A stretch of DNA of 6,933 nucleotides from Pseudomonadota bacterium (GTDB taxonomy: Bacteria > Pseudomonadota > Gammaproteobacteria > Xanthomonadales > Xanthomonadaceae). The DNA is taken from contig JAFAEU010000358.1 in the NCBI GenBank assembly GCA_023423855.1, forward strand, positions 1-6,933, read 5' to 3'. The position numbers were made by a program, and so were the translations under genes. The notes beneath the pieces are model-generated. The model was not told where the DNA came from, ran no database searches, and saw only the letters and a list, made by a program, of their open reading frames with translations. This document shows, one piece after another, positions 1 to 6,651 of the stretch (position 1 is its first letter; every line of letters starts with the position of its first letter).

Positions 1-34
1 GTGCTGGTGTCAGGCTGGCTCCCGTCGCATCATC

Positions 35-39
35 GGGAG
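35..39 (+). promoter_or_regulatory. Shine-Dalgarno site of the M23-family gene
   Basis: GGGAG lies 7 bases before the ATG at 47 and supports that start. The reading frame stays open upstream to the window edge, but it contains no ATG, GTG or TTG there and its translation does not look like protein. The site therefore decides the start. Confidence 0.6.
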
Positions 40-46
40 TCGATCC

Positions 47-667
47 ATGTGGAAGTTTGCATTGCTGCTCGCAGCGGCGGGCGCGGGCGCGGAGGAACCG
101 GCGGCGCCGGCTGGCGCGGACATCGAGCAGGTCCTGGTATCGCCGCTGTTCCGCGAATACTTCATGTGCGCCGAGCATGCGGAGGGCGAACTGGAGTTTC
201 CCGGCGACGCGCTCGGCACCGACTGCGAGGTGACCGGTGGCGTCGATCCGCGCAGCCCGTACGGGTTCTCGCGCAGCTACCGCACCGACGGCGCCAGCAA
301 TGCCGACTGGTACGGCTGGGGCGCCGAAGTGCTGGCGCCGTTCGACGGCGAGGTGGCGCGGATCGTGCCCAACGACGTGGTCAACGTCCCCGGGCGCTTC
401 GGCAAGCCGCCGGCGGCGATGGTCGCGTTCCGGCGAGACGACGGCGTGGTGGTGGTCTACGGGCATGTTGCCGACGTGGCGGTGGCGGTTGGCGACCGCG
501 TGCGCGCCGGGCAGGTGGTGGCGAAGGTCGGCAACAACGGCATGTCGCGCAACCCGCACATCCACGTCGGTGCGCTGCGCGGCGAGACGCCGCTGCAGAT
601 CCGCTGGGACCTGCGCGCGCTGGGCGAGCTGCGGCGGCAGGCGGAAAAGGAGCCGGGCGGTGACTGA
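47..667 (+). CDS. secreted LytM/M23-type peptidase-like protein with a degenerate zinc site
   Basis: 206 residues. The N-terminus (MWK, then a hydrophobic run to about residue 15 ending AGA-EE) looks like a short signal peptide, so the protein is probably periplasmic or a lipid-free outer-envelope protein. Residues about 92-175 match the LytM/M23 beta-barrel fold: APFDGEV (97-103), VVYGH (136-140), GDRVRAGQVVAKVGNNG (149-165) and NPHIHVG (169-175). His140 and the HIH pair (171, 173) fit the catalytic and zinc-ligand positions of M23 endopeptidases, which cut peptidoglycan cross-bridges. The first canonical motif, HxxxD, is not intact: the matching stretch is around residues 83-90 (ASNADWYG), where Asp87 may be the aspartate but the histidine is absent. 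It may thus be an inactive, regulatory LytM protein or use a different ligand. It converges on purD, with stops 9 bases apart. The fold is fairly sure; the activity is not. Confidence 0.8.
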   Translation: MWKFALLLAAAGAGAEEPAAPAGADIEQVLVSPLFREYFMCAEHAEGELEFPGDALGTDCEVTGGVDPRSPYGFSRSYRTDGASNADWYGWGAEVLAPFDGEVARIVPNDVVNVPGRFGKPPAAMVAFRRDDGVVVVYGHVADVAVAVGDRVRAGQVVAKVGNNGMSRNPHIHVGALRGETPLQIRWDLRALGELRRQAEKEPGGD

Positions 668-676
668 CCCGCCCGC

Positions 677-2059
677 TCAGCCGCGTTCGCGTTCGATCGC
701 GCGCCAGCCGATGTCGCTGCGGTGGAATTCGTTGGCCCAGGAGATCGCGTCGACGCCGGCGTAGGCGTTGCGCTGCGCGTCGGCCACGGTGTCGCCCAGC
801 GCGGTGACGCAGAGCACGCGGCCGCCGGCGCTGACGATGTTGCCCTGCGCGTCGAGGGCGGTGCCGGCGTGGAAGACTTTTGTTTGGCTCCCTCCCCTGC
901 ATGCGGGGGGTGAGGAAGCGCGTTCATGCGCCACTGGCGCATGCGTTGACGAACGTCCGACGGCTACGCCGTCGGACTGGACGGGTTGGGGTGGGGGCAA
1001 GCCGGAGATCACGTCACCGGTCACTGGCGCGTCCGGATACGGCTTCGCCGCCATCACCACGCCCAGCGACGGGCGTGGGTCCCACGCGGCGTCGGCTTCG
1101 TGCAGCCTGCCGTCGATCGCCGCCTCGACCAGGTCGACGAGGTCGGACTGCAGGCGCAGCAGCACCGGCTGCGTTTCCGGGTCGCCGAAGCGCACGTTGA
1201 ACTCGATCACCTTCGGCGCGCCGCTGCCGTCGATCATCAGCCCGGCATAGAGGAAGCCGGTGAACGGCGTGCCGTCGGCGATCATGCCGGCGACGGTCGG
1301 CTCGACGATCTCGCGCATCACCCGCGCGTGCACTTCGGGCGTGACAACGGGCGCGGGCGAGTACGCGCCCATGCCGCCGGTGTTGGGGCCTGTGTCGCCA
1401 TCAAAGGCGCGCTTGTGGTCCTGGCTGGTCGCCATCGGCAGCGCGTGCGCGCCGTCGACCATCGAGATGAAGCTGGCCTCCTCGCCGGCGAGGAATTCCT
1501 CGACCACCACGCGCGCGCCGGCGTCGCCGAAGGCGTTGCCGGAAAGCATGTCGCGTACCGCGGCCTCGGCCTCGGCCAGCGTCGTCGCCACGATCACGCC
1601 CTTGCCGGCGGCCAGGCCGTCGGCCTTGACCACGATCGGCGCACCCTTGTCGCGCAGGTAGGCCAGCGCCGGTTCGACCTCGGTGAACACCGAGTAGAAC
1701 GCTGTCGGAATACCGTGCCGCGCGAGGAAGTCCTTGGCGAAGGCCTTGCTGCCCTCGAGCTGCGCGGCGGCGGCGGTGGGGCCGAAGATGCGCAGGCCGG
1801 CTTCGCGGAAGCGGTCGACCACGCCGGCGACCAGCGGCACTTCGGGGCCGACGACGGTCAGGGCCACGCCTTCATCCCGCGCAAGTGCGAGCAAGCCGTC
1901 GAGGTCGGTGACCTTGACCGCGGCGTTGCGGCACTTGCCCTCGCTCGCGGTGCCGGCGTTGCCCGGCGCGACGATCACTTCGGCCACGCGCGGCGACTGC
2001 GCGAGCTTCCAGGCCAGCGCGTGCTCGCGGCCGCCGGAACCGATGACGAGAATCTTCAT
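677..2059 (-). CDS. purD: phosphoribosylamine-glycine ligase (GAR synthetase)
   Basis: PurD joins 5-phosphoribosylamine to glycine with ATP to make GAR, the second step of de novo purine synthesis in the cytoplasm. The family features are in order: N-terminal [11 protein letters not shown] (8-18); ATP-grasp [13 protein letters not shown] (143-155); [11 protein letters not shown] (187-197); [20 protein letters not shown] (214-233); metal/substrate-site [12 protein letters not shown] (286-297); C-terminal [10 protein letters not shown] (394-403), [11 protein letters not shown] (412-422) and the ending [15 protein letters not shown] ribosome site (complement of 2067-2070) sits 7 bases before the ATG. 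The protein has 460 residues against 429 in E. coli. The excess is all between GDVISGLP (348-355) and KVFHAGT, where about 38 residues replace about 7. That insert is a translated palindromic repeat, listed separately. All catalytic motifs are intact, so the enzyme is probably functional. It follows purH after 131 bases. Confidence 0.97.
   Translation of the reverse strand: MKILVIGSGGREHALAWKLAQSPRVAEVIVAPGNAGTASEGKCRNAAVKVTDLDGLLALARDEGVALTVVGPEVPLVAGVVDRFREAGLRIFGPTAAAAQLEGSKAFAKDFLARHGIPTAFYSVFTEVEPALAYLRDKGAPIVVKADGLAAGKGVIVATTLAEAEAAVRDMLSGNAFGDAGARVVVEEFLAGEEASFISMVDGAHALPMATSQDHKRAFDGDTGPNTGGMGAYSPAPVVTPEVHARVMREIVEPTVAGMIADGTPFTGFLYAGLMIDGSGAPKVIEFNVRFGDPETQPVLLRLQSDLVDLVEAAIDGRLHEADAAWDPRPSLGVVMAAKPYPDAPVTGDVISGLPPPQPVQSDGVAVGRSSTHAPVAHERASSPPACRGGSQTKVFHAGTALDAQGNIVSAGGRVLCVTALGDTVADAQRNAYAGVDAISWANEFHRSDIGWRAIERERG
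884..1000 (-). repeat. palindromic repeat element translated in frame inside purD
   Basis: This stretch encodes PurD residues about 354-392, which have no counterpart in ordinary PurD. It holds a perfect 10-bp inverted repeat with a 3-base loop (955-964/968-977, GTCCGACGGC arms) and a perfect 9-bp inverted repeat with a 1-base loop (925-933/935-943, CATGCGCCA arms). A third, imperfect C-rich/G-rich palindrome around GCATGC lies at 891-915. The outer ends are a CCCTCCCC tract on the left and GGGTTGGGGTGGGGG on the right, a style I recall from intergenic repeats of Xanthomonadaceae genomes. The purD frame crosses the element without a stop or frameshift and reads as low-complexity Pro/Ser/Ala/His-rich sequence. 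The exact ends are uncertain by about ten bases. The presence of the element is clear from the hairpins and the length excess; its family is inference. Confidence 0.8.
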
Positions 2060-2076
2060 GCAGGATCTCCGGGTTC

Positions 2077-2176
2077 GTCATCCCGGCGAAAGCCGGGATC
2101 CATGTTGCCGTTGCCTTTCTGGTGTCGGGAAAGCGGAGGCAAGGGCAAGATGGATTCCGGCTTTCGCCGGAATGAC
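2077..2176. repeat. inverted-repeat element between purH and purD
   Basis: The arms 2077-2115 and 2138-2176 are 39 bases each and are reverse complements with about 4 mismatches, around a 22-base loop. Each outer arm also has its own small hairpin (CCGGCGAAAGCCGG on the left, CCGGCTTTCGCCGG on the right) and ends in GTCAT/ATGAC. It fills most of the 131-base gap. In the purD transcript it would fold into a very stable hairpin ending about 6 bases before the GGAG ribosome site. It belongs to the same family as the element at 3887-3995 and resembles REP/dRS3-like mobile palindromes. There is no U-run, so it does not look like a classical terminator. Confidence 0.88.
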
Positions 2177-2190
2177 GGCAAGAAAGGCGG

Positions 2191-3777
2191 TCAGTGTCGG
2201 AAGTGTCTAACGCCGGTGAAGACCATCGCGATGCCGTGCTCGTCGGCCGCGGCGATCACCTCGCCGTCGCGCATCGAGCCGCCGGGCTGGATCACCGCCT
2301 TGATGCCGGCCGCCGCCGCGGCGTCGATGCCGTCGCGGAAGGGGAAGAATGCGTCGCTCGCCATCACCGAGCCTTCCACCTGCAGGTCGGCGTCGGCGGC
2401 CTTGATGCCGGCGATGCGCGCCGAGTACACGCGGCTCATCTGTCCGGCGCCGACGCCGATGGTGCGGTGGTCCTTGGCGTAGACGATGGCGTTGGACTTG
2501 ACGAACTTCGCCACCTTCCAGGCGAACAGCAGGTCGGCGAACTGCGCTTCGGTAGGCGCGAGCTTCGTCACCACCTTCAGTTCGTCGCGCGTGACTACCC
2601 GGTCGTCGATGGTCTGCATCAGCAGGCCCGAGCCGACGCGCTTGGTATCGATGAAGCCCTTCGACGGCGGCGCCAGCGGGATGCGCAGCACGCGCACATT
2701 GGCCTTCTTCTTCGCGTAGTCGATGGCGCCTTCGTCGTAATCGGGTGCGATCAGCACCTCGACGAACTGGCGGTCGAGGATCACCTTCGCGGTCGCCGCG
2801 TCGAGCGGGCGGTTGAAGGCGATGATGCCGCCGAAGGCGCTGGTGGGGTCGGTGGCATGGGCGAGCTCGTAGGCGTCGCCGCAGGCCGCACCGACCGCGA
2901 CGCCGCAGGGGTTGGCGTGCTTGACGATCACGCAGGCCGGCGCATCGAACTGGCGCACGCATTCCCAGGCCGCGTCGCTGTCGGCGATGTTGTTGTAGCT
3001 CAGTTCCTTGCCCTGCAGCTGCTCGAACGTCGCCAGCGAGCCGGGTGCGGGATACAGGTCGCGGTAGAACGCGGCCTGCTGGTGCGGGTTCTCGCCGTAG
3101 CGCAGGTCCATCACCTTGACGAAGCAGCCGTTGGCCTGCGCGGAGAACGCCTCGCGCGCGGGCACGTCGCTCGTGGCGTCGGTGATCGCGGACAGGTAGT
3201 TGCTGATCGCCGCGTCGTACTGTGCGACGCGGTTGAACGCGGCGACCGACAGCGCGAAGCGCTTCGCCGCCGACAGCCGGCCGTCGTTGGCGTCGAGTTC
3301 GGCCAGCAGCTCCGCGTACTGGTCGGGCGAGGTCGCCACCGCCACGCGCGCGAAGTTCTTCGCCGCCGAGCGCAGCATCGCCGGTCCGCCGATGTCGATG
3401 TTCTCGACCGCGTCGGCGAGCGTGCAGCCGGGGTTCGCGGTCACGGACTCGAACGGATACAGGTTGAGCACCAGCAGGTCGATCGGGGCGATGCCGTGTT
3501 CAGCCATCACCGCGTCGTCGACGCCGGCGCGGCCGAGCAGGCCGCCGTGCACCAGCGGATGCAGGGTCTTGACGCGGCCGTCCATCATTTCCGGGAAGCC
3601 GGTGGCCTCGGACACGTCCTTCACCGGCAGGCCCGCCTCGCGGATCGCCTTCGCGGTGCCGCCGGTGGAGAGCAGTTCGACGTTGCGGGCGGCCAGCGCG
3701 GTGGCGAGTTCGATCAGGCCGGTCTTGTCGGACACGGACAGCAGCGCCCGGCGCACGGGCAGGAGGTCGTGGGTCAT
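2191..3777 (-). CDS. purH: bifunctional AICAR transformylase/IMP cyclohydrolase
   Basis: PurH performs the last two steps of de novo purine synthesis: formyl transfer from 10-formyl-tetrahydrofolate to AICAR, then ring closure of FAICAR to IMP. The protein has 528 residues, the usual length (529 in E. coli). The N-terminal cyclohydrolase domain (about 1-200) shows [13 protein letters not shown] (9-21), [13 protein letters not shown] (37-49), [15 protein letters not shown] (65-79) and VLNLYPFE (103-110). The C-terminal transformylase domain shows [12 protein letters not shown] (225-236), [12 protein letters not shown] (261-272), the catalytic VKHANPCG (285-292) with Lys286-His287, [14 protein letters not shown] (310-323), SNAIVYAKD (428-436) and [12 protein letters not shown] (474-485). 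The start matches the family, but no Shine-Dalgarno sequence precedes it: the leader is pyrimidine-rich. A TATAAT lies 40 bases upstream of the ATG. fis precedes it, with a repeat-filled gap of 237 bases. Confidence 0.98.
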   Translation of the reverse strand: MTHDLLPVRRALLSVSDKTGLIELATALAARNVELLSTGGTAKAIREAGLPVKDVSEATGFPEMMDGRVKTLHPLVHGGLLGRAGVDDAVMAEHGIAPIDLLVLNLYPFESVTANPGCTLADAVENIDIGGPAMLRSAAKNFARVAVATSPDQYAELLAELDANDGRLSAAKRFALSVAAFNRVAQYDAAISNYLSAITDATSDVPAREAFSAQANGCFVKVMDLRYGENPHQQAAFYRDLYPAPGSLATFEQLQGKELSYNNIADSDAAWECVRQFDAPACVIVKHANPCGVAVGAACGDAYELAHATDPTSAFGGIIAFNRPLDAATAKVILDRQFVEVLIAPDYDEGAIDYAKKKANVRVLRIPLAPPSKGFIDTKRVGSGLLMQTIDDRVVTRDELKVVTKLAPTEAQFADLLFAWKVAKFVKSNAIVYAKDHRTIGVGAGQMSRVYSARIAGIKAADADLQVEGSVMASDAFFPFRDGIDAAAAAGIKAVIQPGGSMRDGEVIAAADEHGIAMVFTGVRHFRH

Positions 3778-3816
3778 CGGGGAAGGGTCGGGGAGGGACG
3801 CGGAAACGAGGGCGAA

Positions 3817-3822
3817 ATTATA
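3817..3822 (-). promoter_or_regulatory. probable -10 box of the purH promoter
   Basis: On the minus strand this reads TATAAT, a perfect sigma-70 -10 hexamer in a very GC-rich surrounding. It would start transcription near 3810, giving a leader of about 33 bases to the purH ATG. No good -35 box is seen 16-18 bases upstream (CGGCAG at 17), so an activator or a weak -35 contact would be needed. I see no recognisable purine operator. Confidence 0.55.
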
Positions 3823-3886
3823 GGGGCTTCCGCCTGTGGCTGCCGCGGGTCGCGGTGGCAGCGGGCGCGCAGGACTTCAATCCGAC

Positions 3887-3995
3887 CTCATCCCGGCGCA
3901 AGCAGGGATCCATTTGGCTTTGCCCCGGGAGTCTCCTGCAACGCGGGCGCGGCCTCGCGCAATCGAACATGGGTTCCGGCTTGCGCCGGGATGAC
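3887..3995. repeat. inverted-repeat element between fis and purH
   Basis: The arms 3887-3913 and 3969-3995 are 27 bases each and are reverse complements with 4 mismatches, separated by 55 bases. Like the element at 2077-2176, the arms carry TCATCCCGGCG on the left and GCCGGGATGAC on the right, with an internal small hairpin (CCGGC-TTGC-GCCGG on the right). It is more diverged and its interior does not extend the stem, so it looks like an older or recombined copy. It starts 19 bases downstream of the fis stop and lies upstream of the purH -10 box. Confidence 0.82.
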
Positions 3996-4014
3996 GGCCC
4001 CGGCGGGATCGGCG

Positions 4015-4341
4015 TCAGGCGATGCCGTACTCGCGCAGTTTCTTGCGCAAGGTCGCGCGATGGATGCCGAGCATGGTCGCGGCGCGGCTCTGGTTGCCGT
4101 CGCAGTGTTCCAGCACTTCCAGGAACAGCGGGATCTCGAGTTCGCGCAGCGCGATCTGGTAGAGGTTGTCGGCATCGCTGCCGTTGAGATCGCCGAGATA
4201 GCGGCGCACCGAGGTGGCAACATGCTCGCGCAGCGGCGCACGCGGCGCGCTGCGGACACTGTGCTGGTCGGTGTGTTCTGCGGTGTTCAAGTGGACGCTC
4301 GGGACTGCCGTGGCGATGCGGCGCCGAAGCGGGCCAGTCAT
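4015..4341 (-). CDS. fis: DNA-binding protein Fis
   Basis: Fis is a dimeric nucleoid protein that bends DNA and regulates rRNA, tRNA and recombination sites in fast growth. The protein has 108 residues. The core matches E. coli Fis (98 residues): [20 protein letters not shown] (35-54), then [24 protein letters not shown] (56-79) for the dimerisation helices, and a C-terminal helix-turn-helix [13 protein letters not shown] (82-94) [13 protein letters not shown] (95-107). The N-terminus is about 10 residues longer than usual. The ATG at 4341 has no Shine-Dalgarno site, and a TTG at 4290 would give 91 residues, so the start is less sure than the identity. It sits 68 bases after the DUF3426 gene rather than behind dusB as in enterics. 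TAGACT 12 bases before the ATG suggests its own promoter. Confidence 0.95.
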   Translation of the reverse strand: MTGPLRRRIATAVPSVHLNTAEHTDQHSVRSAPRAPLREHVATSVRRYLGDLNGSDADNLYQIALRELEIPLFLEVLEHCDGNQSRAATMLGIHRATLRKKLREYGIA

Positions 4342-4353
4342 CGCGGGCGGACG

Positions 4354-4383
4354 AGTCTAGCGCCTCGCGGTCGCAGCGGACAA
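4354..4383 (-). promoter_or_regulatory. possible fis promoter
   Basis: On the minus strand TTGTCC (4383-4378) and TAGACT (4359-4354) are separated by 18 bases, each matching four of six sigma-70 consensus positions. Transcription would begin about 5 bases before the fis ATG at 4341, giving a nearly leaderless mRNA, which would fit the missing ribosome site. Prediction only. Confidence 0.4.
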
Positions 4384-4409
4384 TGCGAATTTCGTCGAAT
4401 CGACGCGCG

Positions 4410-5525
4410 CTAACGGAAATCGAACGCGTAGGACACGGTTGCGGCCGATGGCTCGCGGATGTCCAGCGCGATGTCCGCCGTCTGTCCCGGATCGAGTCCC
4501 GTCGCGGTCGGGGCCGATGCGAGGTATTCGTCGGCATCGAAGGCGCGCGCGGCGACCGGCCGGCCGTCGACGTCGGACAGCGTCAGCAGCAGCCGCGGCC
4601 AGGCCTGCGTCCAGCGGGCATCGTTGCGGAAGGTGGCGCTGACGCGTAGCGCGCCCGGTACATCGGGATGCGGTCGCACCTCACGCGCGAGCAGCGCGAA
4701 GGCCGCGGGCTCGTGCCAGGCGGGAAGGCTGCAGCCGAACAGGCCGCAGGCCGACGCCACCAGCGGCCGCCACTGCGCGTCGGCGGCGAGGCGGTCGCGG
4801 TCGGCGAGCAGGACCTGCAGGCCGAGCAACAGGACGAGCGAGGCGATGGCGGCGGGGAGCAGCCAGCGCCGGGCGCCCGCGGGTGCCGATGCCGCGGGCG
4901 CGATCCTGGACAGGAAGCCCGGGCCGGATGCCGCGGTTGTGGTTTCGATTGCGGTGGCGACCGGGTCGGTGGACGCTGGCGTGGCGATGGCCGGAGCTTC
5001 GGCATCGGCATCGGCATCGGCATCGGCGACCGCGACCGCCACGTCCGCCGGTGCCTGTGTCGTCGGCGTCACCGTCGCGCCATCGTCGCCTGCGGGGTTC
5101 GCAACCGCTGCGGCTTCGGTGGGGGCCTCTGCGTTCCCCTCGGAGGCGTCGGTTTCCTTGCCCTCGTCGAGGACGATCGCCGGTTCCGCTGCAGCGGTGT
5201 CGGGGACCGGTGAAGCGGGATCCGGTGGCGCAGGGGGCTGCGCGGGAGCTTCGATGACGCCTGCTGCAATCGTGGTTGGGGGGACGTCCTGCAATGCGGC
5301 GGCAGGCGTGTCGTCGCCGGTCGCTACTGTCGTCGCCGGATCGGGGGCTGCAGCCTGCGCAGGCGATTCCTGTGCAATTGGCGCGTCGTTCGCGGGCGCA
5401 GCCGTATCCGGCGACGCCTGCGGCAGCCGCAGCACGCCGGCGCAGCGCGGGCAGCGCTCCGGCGGCAGGTCGGTGACCGGATCGGTCGCGACCAACGCAT
5501 TGCAGTGCTTGCAGTTCACGAACAT
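4410..5525 (-). CDS. zinc-ribbon and DUF3426 membrane-anchored protein
   Basis: 371 residues from the ATG at 5525. The only longer option is a TTG at 5537, which adds four residues; neither has a clear ribosome site. The ATG is preferred because zinc-ribbon proteins of this class begin MF-x-x-C. An N-terminal zinc ribbon has Cys5, Cys8, Cys25 and Cys28 (two CxxC pairs). Residues about 36-205 are a disordered linker rich in Ala, Pro, Asp and Thr, including an Asp-Ala repeat near 168-175. One transmembrane helix spans about 221-241 (WLLPAAIASLVLLLGLQVLL). The C-terminal domain (about 242-371) has the CGLFGCSLP stretch (260-268) and beta-rich ending typical of DUF3426. Its function is unknown. 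By the positive-inside rule the zinc ribbon would be cytoplasmic and the DUF3426 domain periplasmic. It lies between prmA (45 bases upstream) and fis, an arrangement I recall from xanthomonads. Confidence 0.85.
   Translation of the reverse strand: MFVNCKHCNALVATDPVTDLPPERCPRCAGVLRLPQASPDTAAPANDAPIAQESPAQAAAPDPATTVATGDDTPAAALQDVPPTTIAAGVIEAPAQPPAPPDPASPVPDTAAAEPAIVLDEGKETDASEGNAEAPTEAAAVANPAGDDGATVTPTTQAPADVAVAVADADADADAEAPAIATPASTDPVATAIETTTAASGPGFLSRIAPAASAPAGARRWLLPAAIASLVLLLGLQVLLADRDRLAADAQWRPLVASACGLFGCSLPAWHEPAAFALLAREVRPHPDVPGALRVSATFRNDARWTQAWPRLLLTLSDVDGRPVAARAFDADEYLASAPTATGLDPGQTADIALDIREPSAATVSYAFDFR
4999..5027. repeat. hexanucleotide tandem repeat in the DUF3426 gene
   Basis: Four perfect copies of GGCATC (5001-5024) plus a partial copy encode the Asp-Ala run in the linker on the minus strand. 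Because the unit is 6 bases, gain or loss of copies would keep the reading frame and only change linker length by two residues per unit. Confidence 0.85.
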
Positions 5526-5570
5526 GCGGTCATTCAACCACGCAGGCGCGCCGCGCTGTCGTGCCGCGCG

Positions 5571-6488
5571 TCACCGGCGGACGCCGTCGATGCGGACCCA
5601 GTCGCCCTCGTGCGCGACCGACAGTGCCCCGAACCAGGGACGGAAGCGCTGTAGCAGCGCCTCTTCCTGCCCGTCGAGGATGCCCGACAGCGCGATGCGT
5701 CCGCCCGGCGCGGTGCGTTCGGCCAGCACCTCGGCCAGCGCATCGAGCGCGGAGGCGAGGATGTTGGCGACCACGATCGGGTAGGGGCCCGCCGGCGCCT
5801 GGCCCGGCCCGAACACGGCCAGCGCGGCGTCGACGGCGTTGCGCTCGGCGTTGTCGCGGGTGGCGAGCAGCGCCTGCGGGTCGTTGTCGACGCCATCGGC
5901 ACGCGCCGCGCCCAGCTTCAGCGCGGCCAGCGCGAGGATGCCGCTGCCGCAGCCGAAATCGAGCACCGGCTTGCCCTGCAGCACGCCGTCGGCGGCGAGC
6001 GCGTCGAGCCACTGCAGGCACAGCGAGGTGGTCGGATGCGTGCCCGAGCCGAACGCGAGCCCCGGATCGAGCCGCACCACCGCGGCATCGGCGGCGCGGG
6101 CCGCGTCGGGCAGTTCGTGGTTCCAGGGCACGATCCAGGTGCGCACGCCGAAGCGCAGCGGCTGGTATTGGTCCATCCAGGCGCGCTCCCAGTCCTGGTC
6201 CTCGACCTTGCGGAACGCCGCGCCGGTCCAGTCCAGCGCCGGGTCGAAGGCTTCCAGCGCGGCGAGCAGCAGCAGCGCATCGGCATCGTGCGGGAACAAC
6301 GCGCTGAGCGCGATCGAATCCCACAGCGGCGTCTGGCCGACGCCGGGTTCGAGGATCGCGTGCTCGTTGCTCGTGTCCGCGTCGGCATCGAGCATTGTCA
6401 CCGCCAGCGCGCCCACGTCCTCCAGCGCGTGTTCGTAGCGCGGCTGCTCGGCCTCGCGGCAGCGGACGGTCAGTTCGAGGAAGGGCAT
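5571..6488 (-). CDS. prmA: ribosomal protein L11 methyltransferase
   Basis: PrmA is a cytoplasmic S-adenosylmethionine-dependent methyltransferase that trimethylates lysines and the N-terminus of ribosomal protein L11. The protein has 305 residues, near the usual 290-300. The N-terminal L11-recognition domain (about 1-90) is followed by the family linker [12 protein letters not shown] (99-110). The catalytic domain shows FGSGTHPTT (146-154), SAM-binding motif [13 protein letters not shown] (175-186), the acidic VDNDP (200-204) and VANILA (240-245), where Asn242 matches the NIL motif of PrmA. The start agrees with the family (MPFLEL), but no ribosome site precedes it. Instead TAGACT lies 6 bases upstream. 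It is the first gene of the minus-strand row and diverges from the gene at 6652. The accBC genes often found upstream of prmA are not present here. Confidence 0.96.
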   Translation of the reverse strand: MPFLELTVRCREAEQPRYEHALEDVGALAVTMLDADADTSNEHAILEPGVGQTPLWDSIALSALFPHDADALLLLAALEAFDPALDWTGAAFRKVEDQDWERAWMDQYQPLRFGVRTWIVPWNHELPDAARAADAAVVRLDPGLAFGSGTHPTTSLCLQWLDALAADGVLQGKPVLDFGCGSGILALAALKLGAARADGVDNDPQALLATRDNAERNAVDAALAVFGPGQAPAGPYPIVVANILASALDALAEVLAERTAPGGRIALSGILDGQEEALLQRFRPWFGALSVAHEGDWVRIDGVRR

Positions 6489-6494
6489 GGCGAC

Positions 6495-6500
6495 AGTCTA
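6495..6500 (-). promoter_or_regulatory. possible -10 box of a leaderless prmA promoter
   Basis: On the minus strand GCTAGACT ends 6 bases before the prmA ATG. As a -10 hexamer (TAGACT) it would place the start of transcription at or within a base or two of the A of ATG. No convincing -35 is visible. The same GCTAGACT string precedes fis. Confidence 0.35.
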
Positions 6501-6540
6501 GCCGGGGCGCCACGGGTGCGGGCCGGCGAGGGCGTTCCCG

Positions 6541-6546
6541 TATACT
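6541..6546 (+). promoter_or_regulatory. possible -10 box for the gene at 6652
   Basis: TATACT matches five of six positions of the sigma-70 -10 consensus and stands out in GC-rich sequence. It would start transcription near 6553 and give a leader of about 100 bases. No clear -35 box lies 16-18 bases upstream. Confidence 0.4.
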
Positions 6547-6651
6547 GCGCAGGGACGCGGACGGACTTCGCCGCGGGCCATCGCGACCGGGTGCCGGGCC
6601 TGCGACCGCCCGTGAACGGCGCTGGAGCCGCCGCCCTGCGATGACGATCCG

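Noticed and set aside
1..663. Open frame beginning with GTG at the window edge
   Set aside because: Its translation is Arg/Gly-rich and lacks motifs, while the overlapping frame from 47 gives a signal peptide and LytM motifs.
884..1000. Frameshift or assembly error in purD
   Set aside because: The frame is the same on both sides, no stop occurs, and the excess has the structure of a defined palindromic element rather than random error.
2077..2176. Rho-independent terminator of purH
   Set aside because: The hairpin is strong, but no T-run follows it in the minus-strand direction, and a related copy lies elsewhere. A mobile repeat explains it better, though some termination cannot be excluded.
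2060..2190. Purine riboswitch in the purH-purD gap
   Set aside because: No purine-aptamer core is visible; the gap is almost wholly the inverted-repeat element.
986..2482. Open frame of 498 codons on the plus strand opposite purD
   Set aside because: It is an antisense shadow of purD that runs through the intergenic repeat and into purH, with no recognisable domain or ribosome site.
2194..4413. Open frame of 739 codons on the plus strand opposite purH and fis
   Set aside because: It mirrors purH and fis on the opposite strand in GC-rich DNA where stops are rare. Its translation is Arg/Gly/Val/His-rich with no known domain, and purH is certain on the other strand.
4999..5027. CRISPR-like repeat
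   Set aside because: The units are 6 bases and contiguous with no spacers; it is a simple coding microsatellite.
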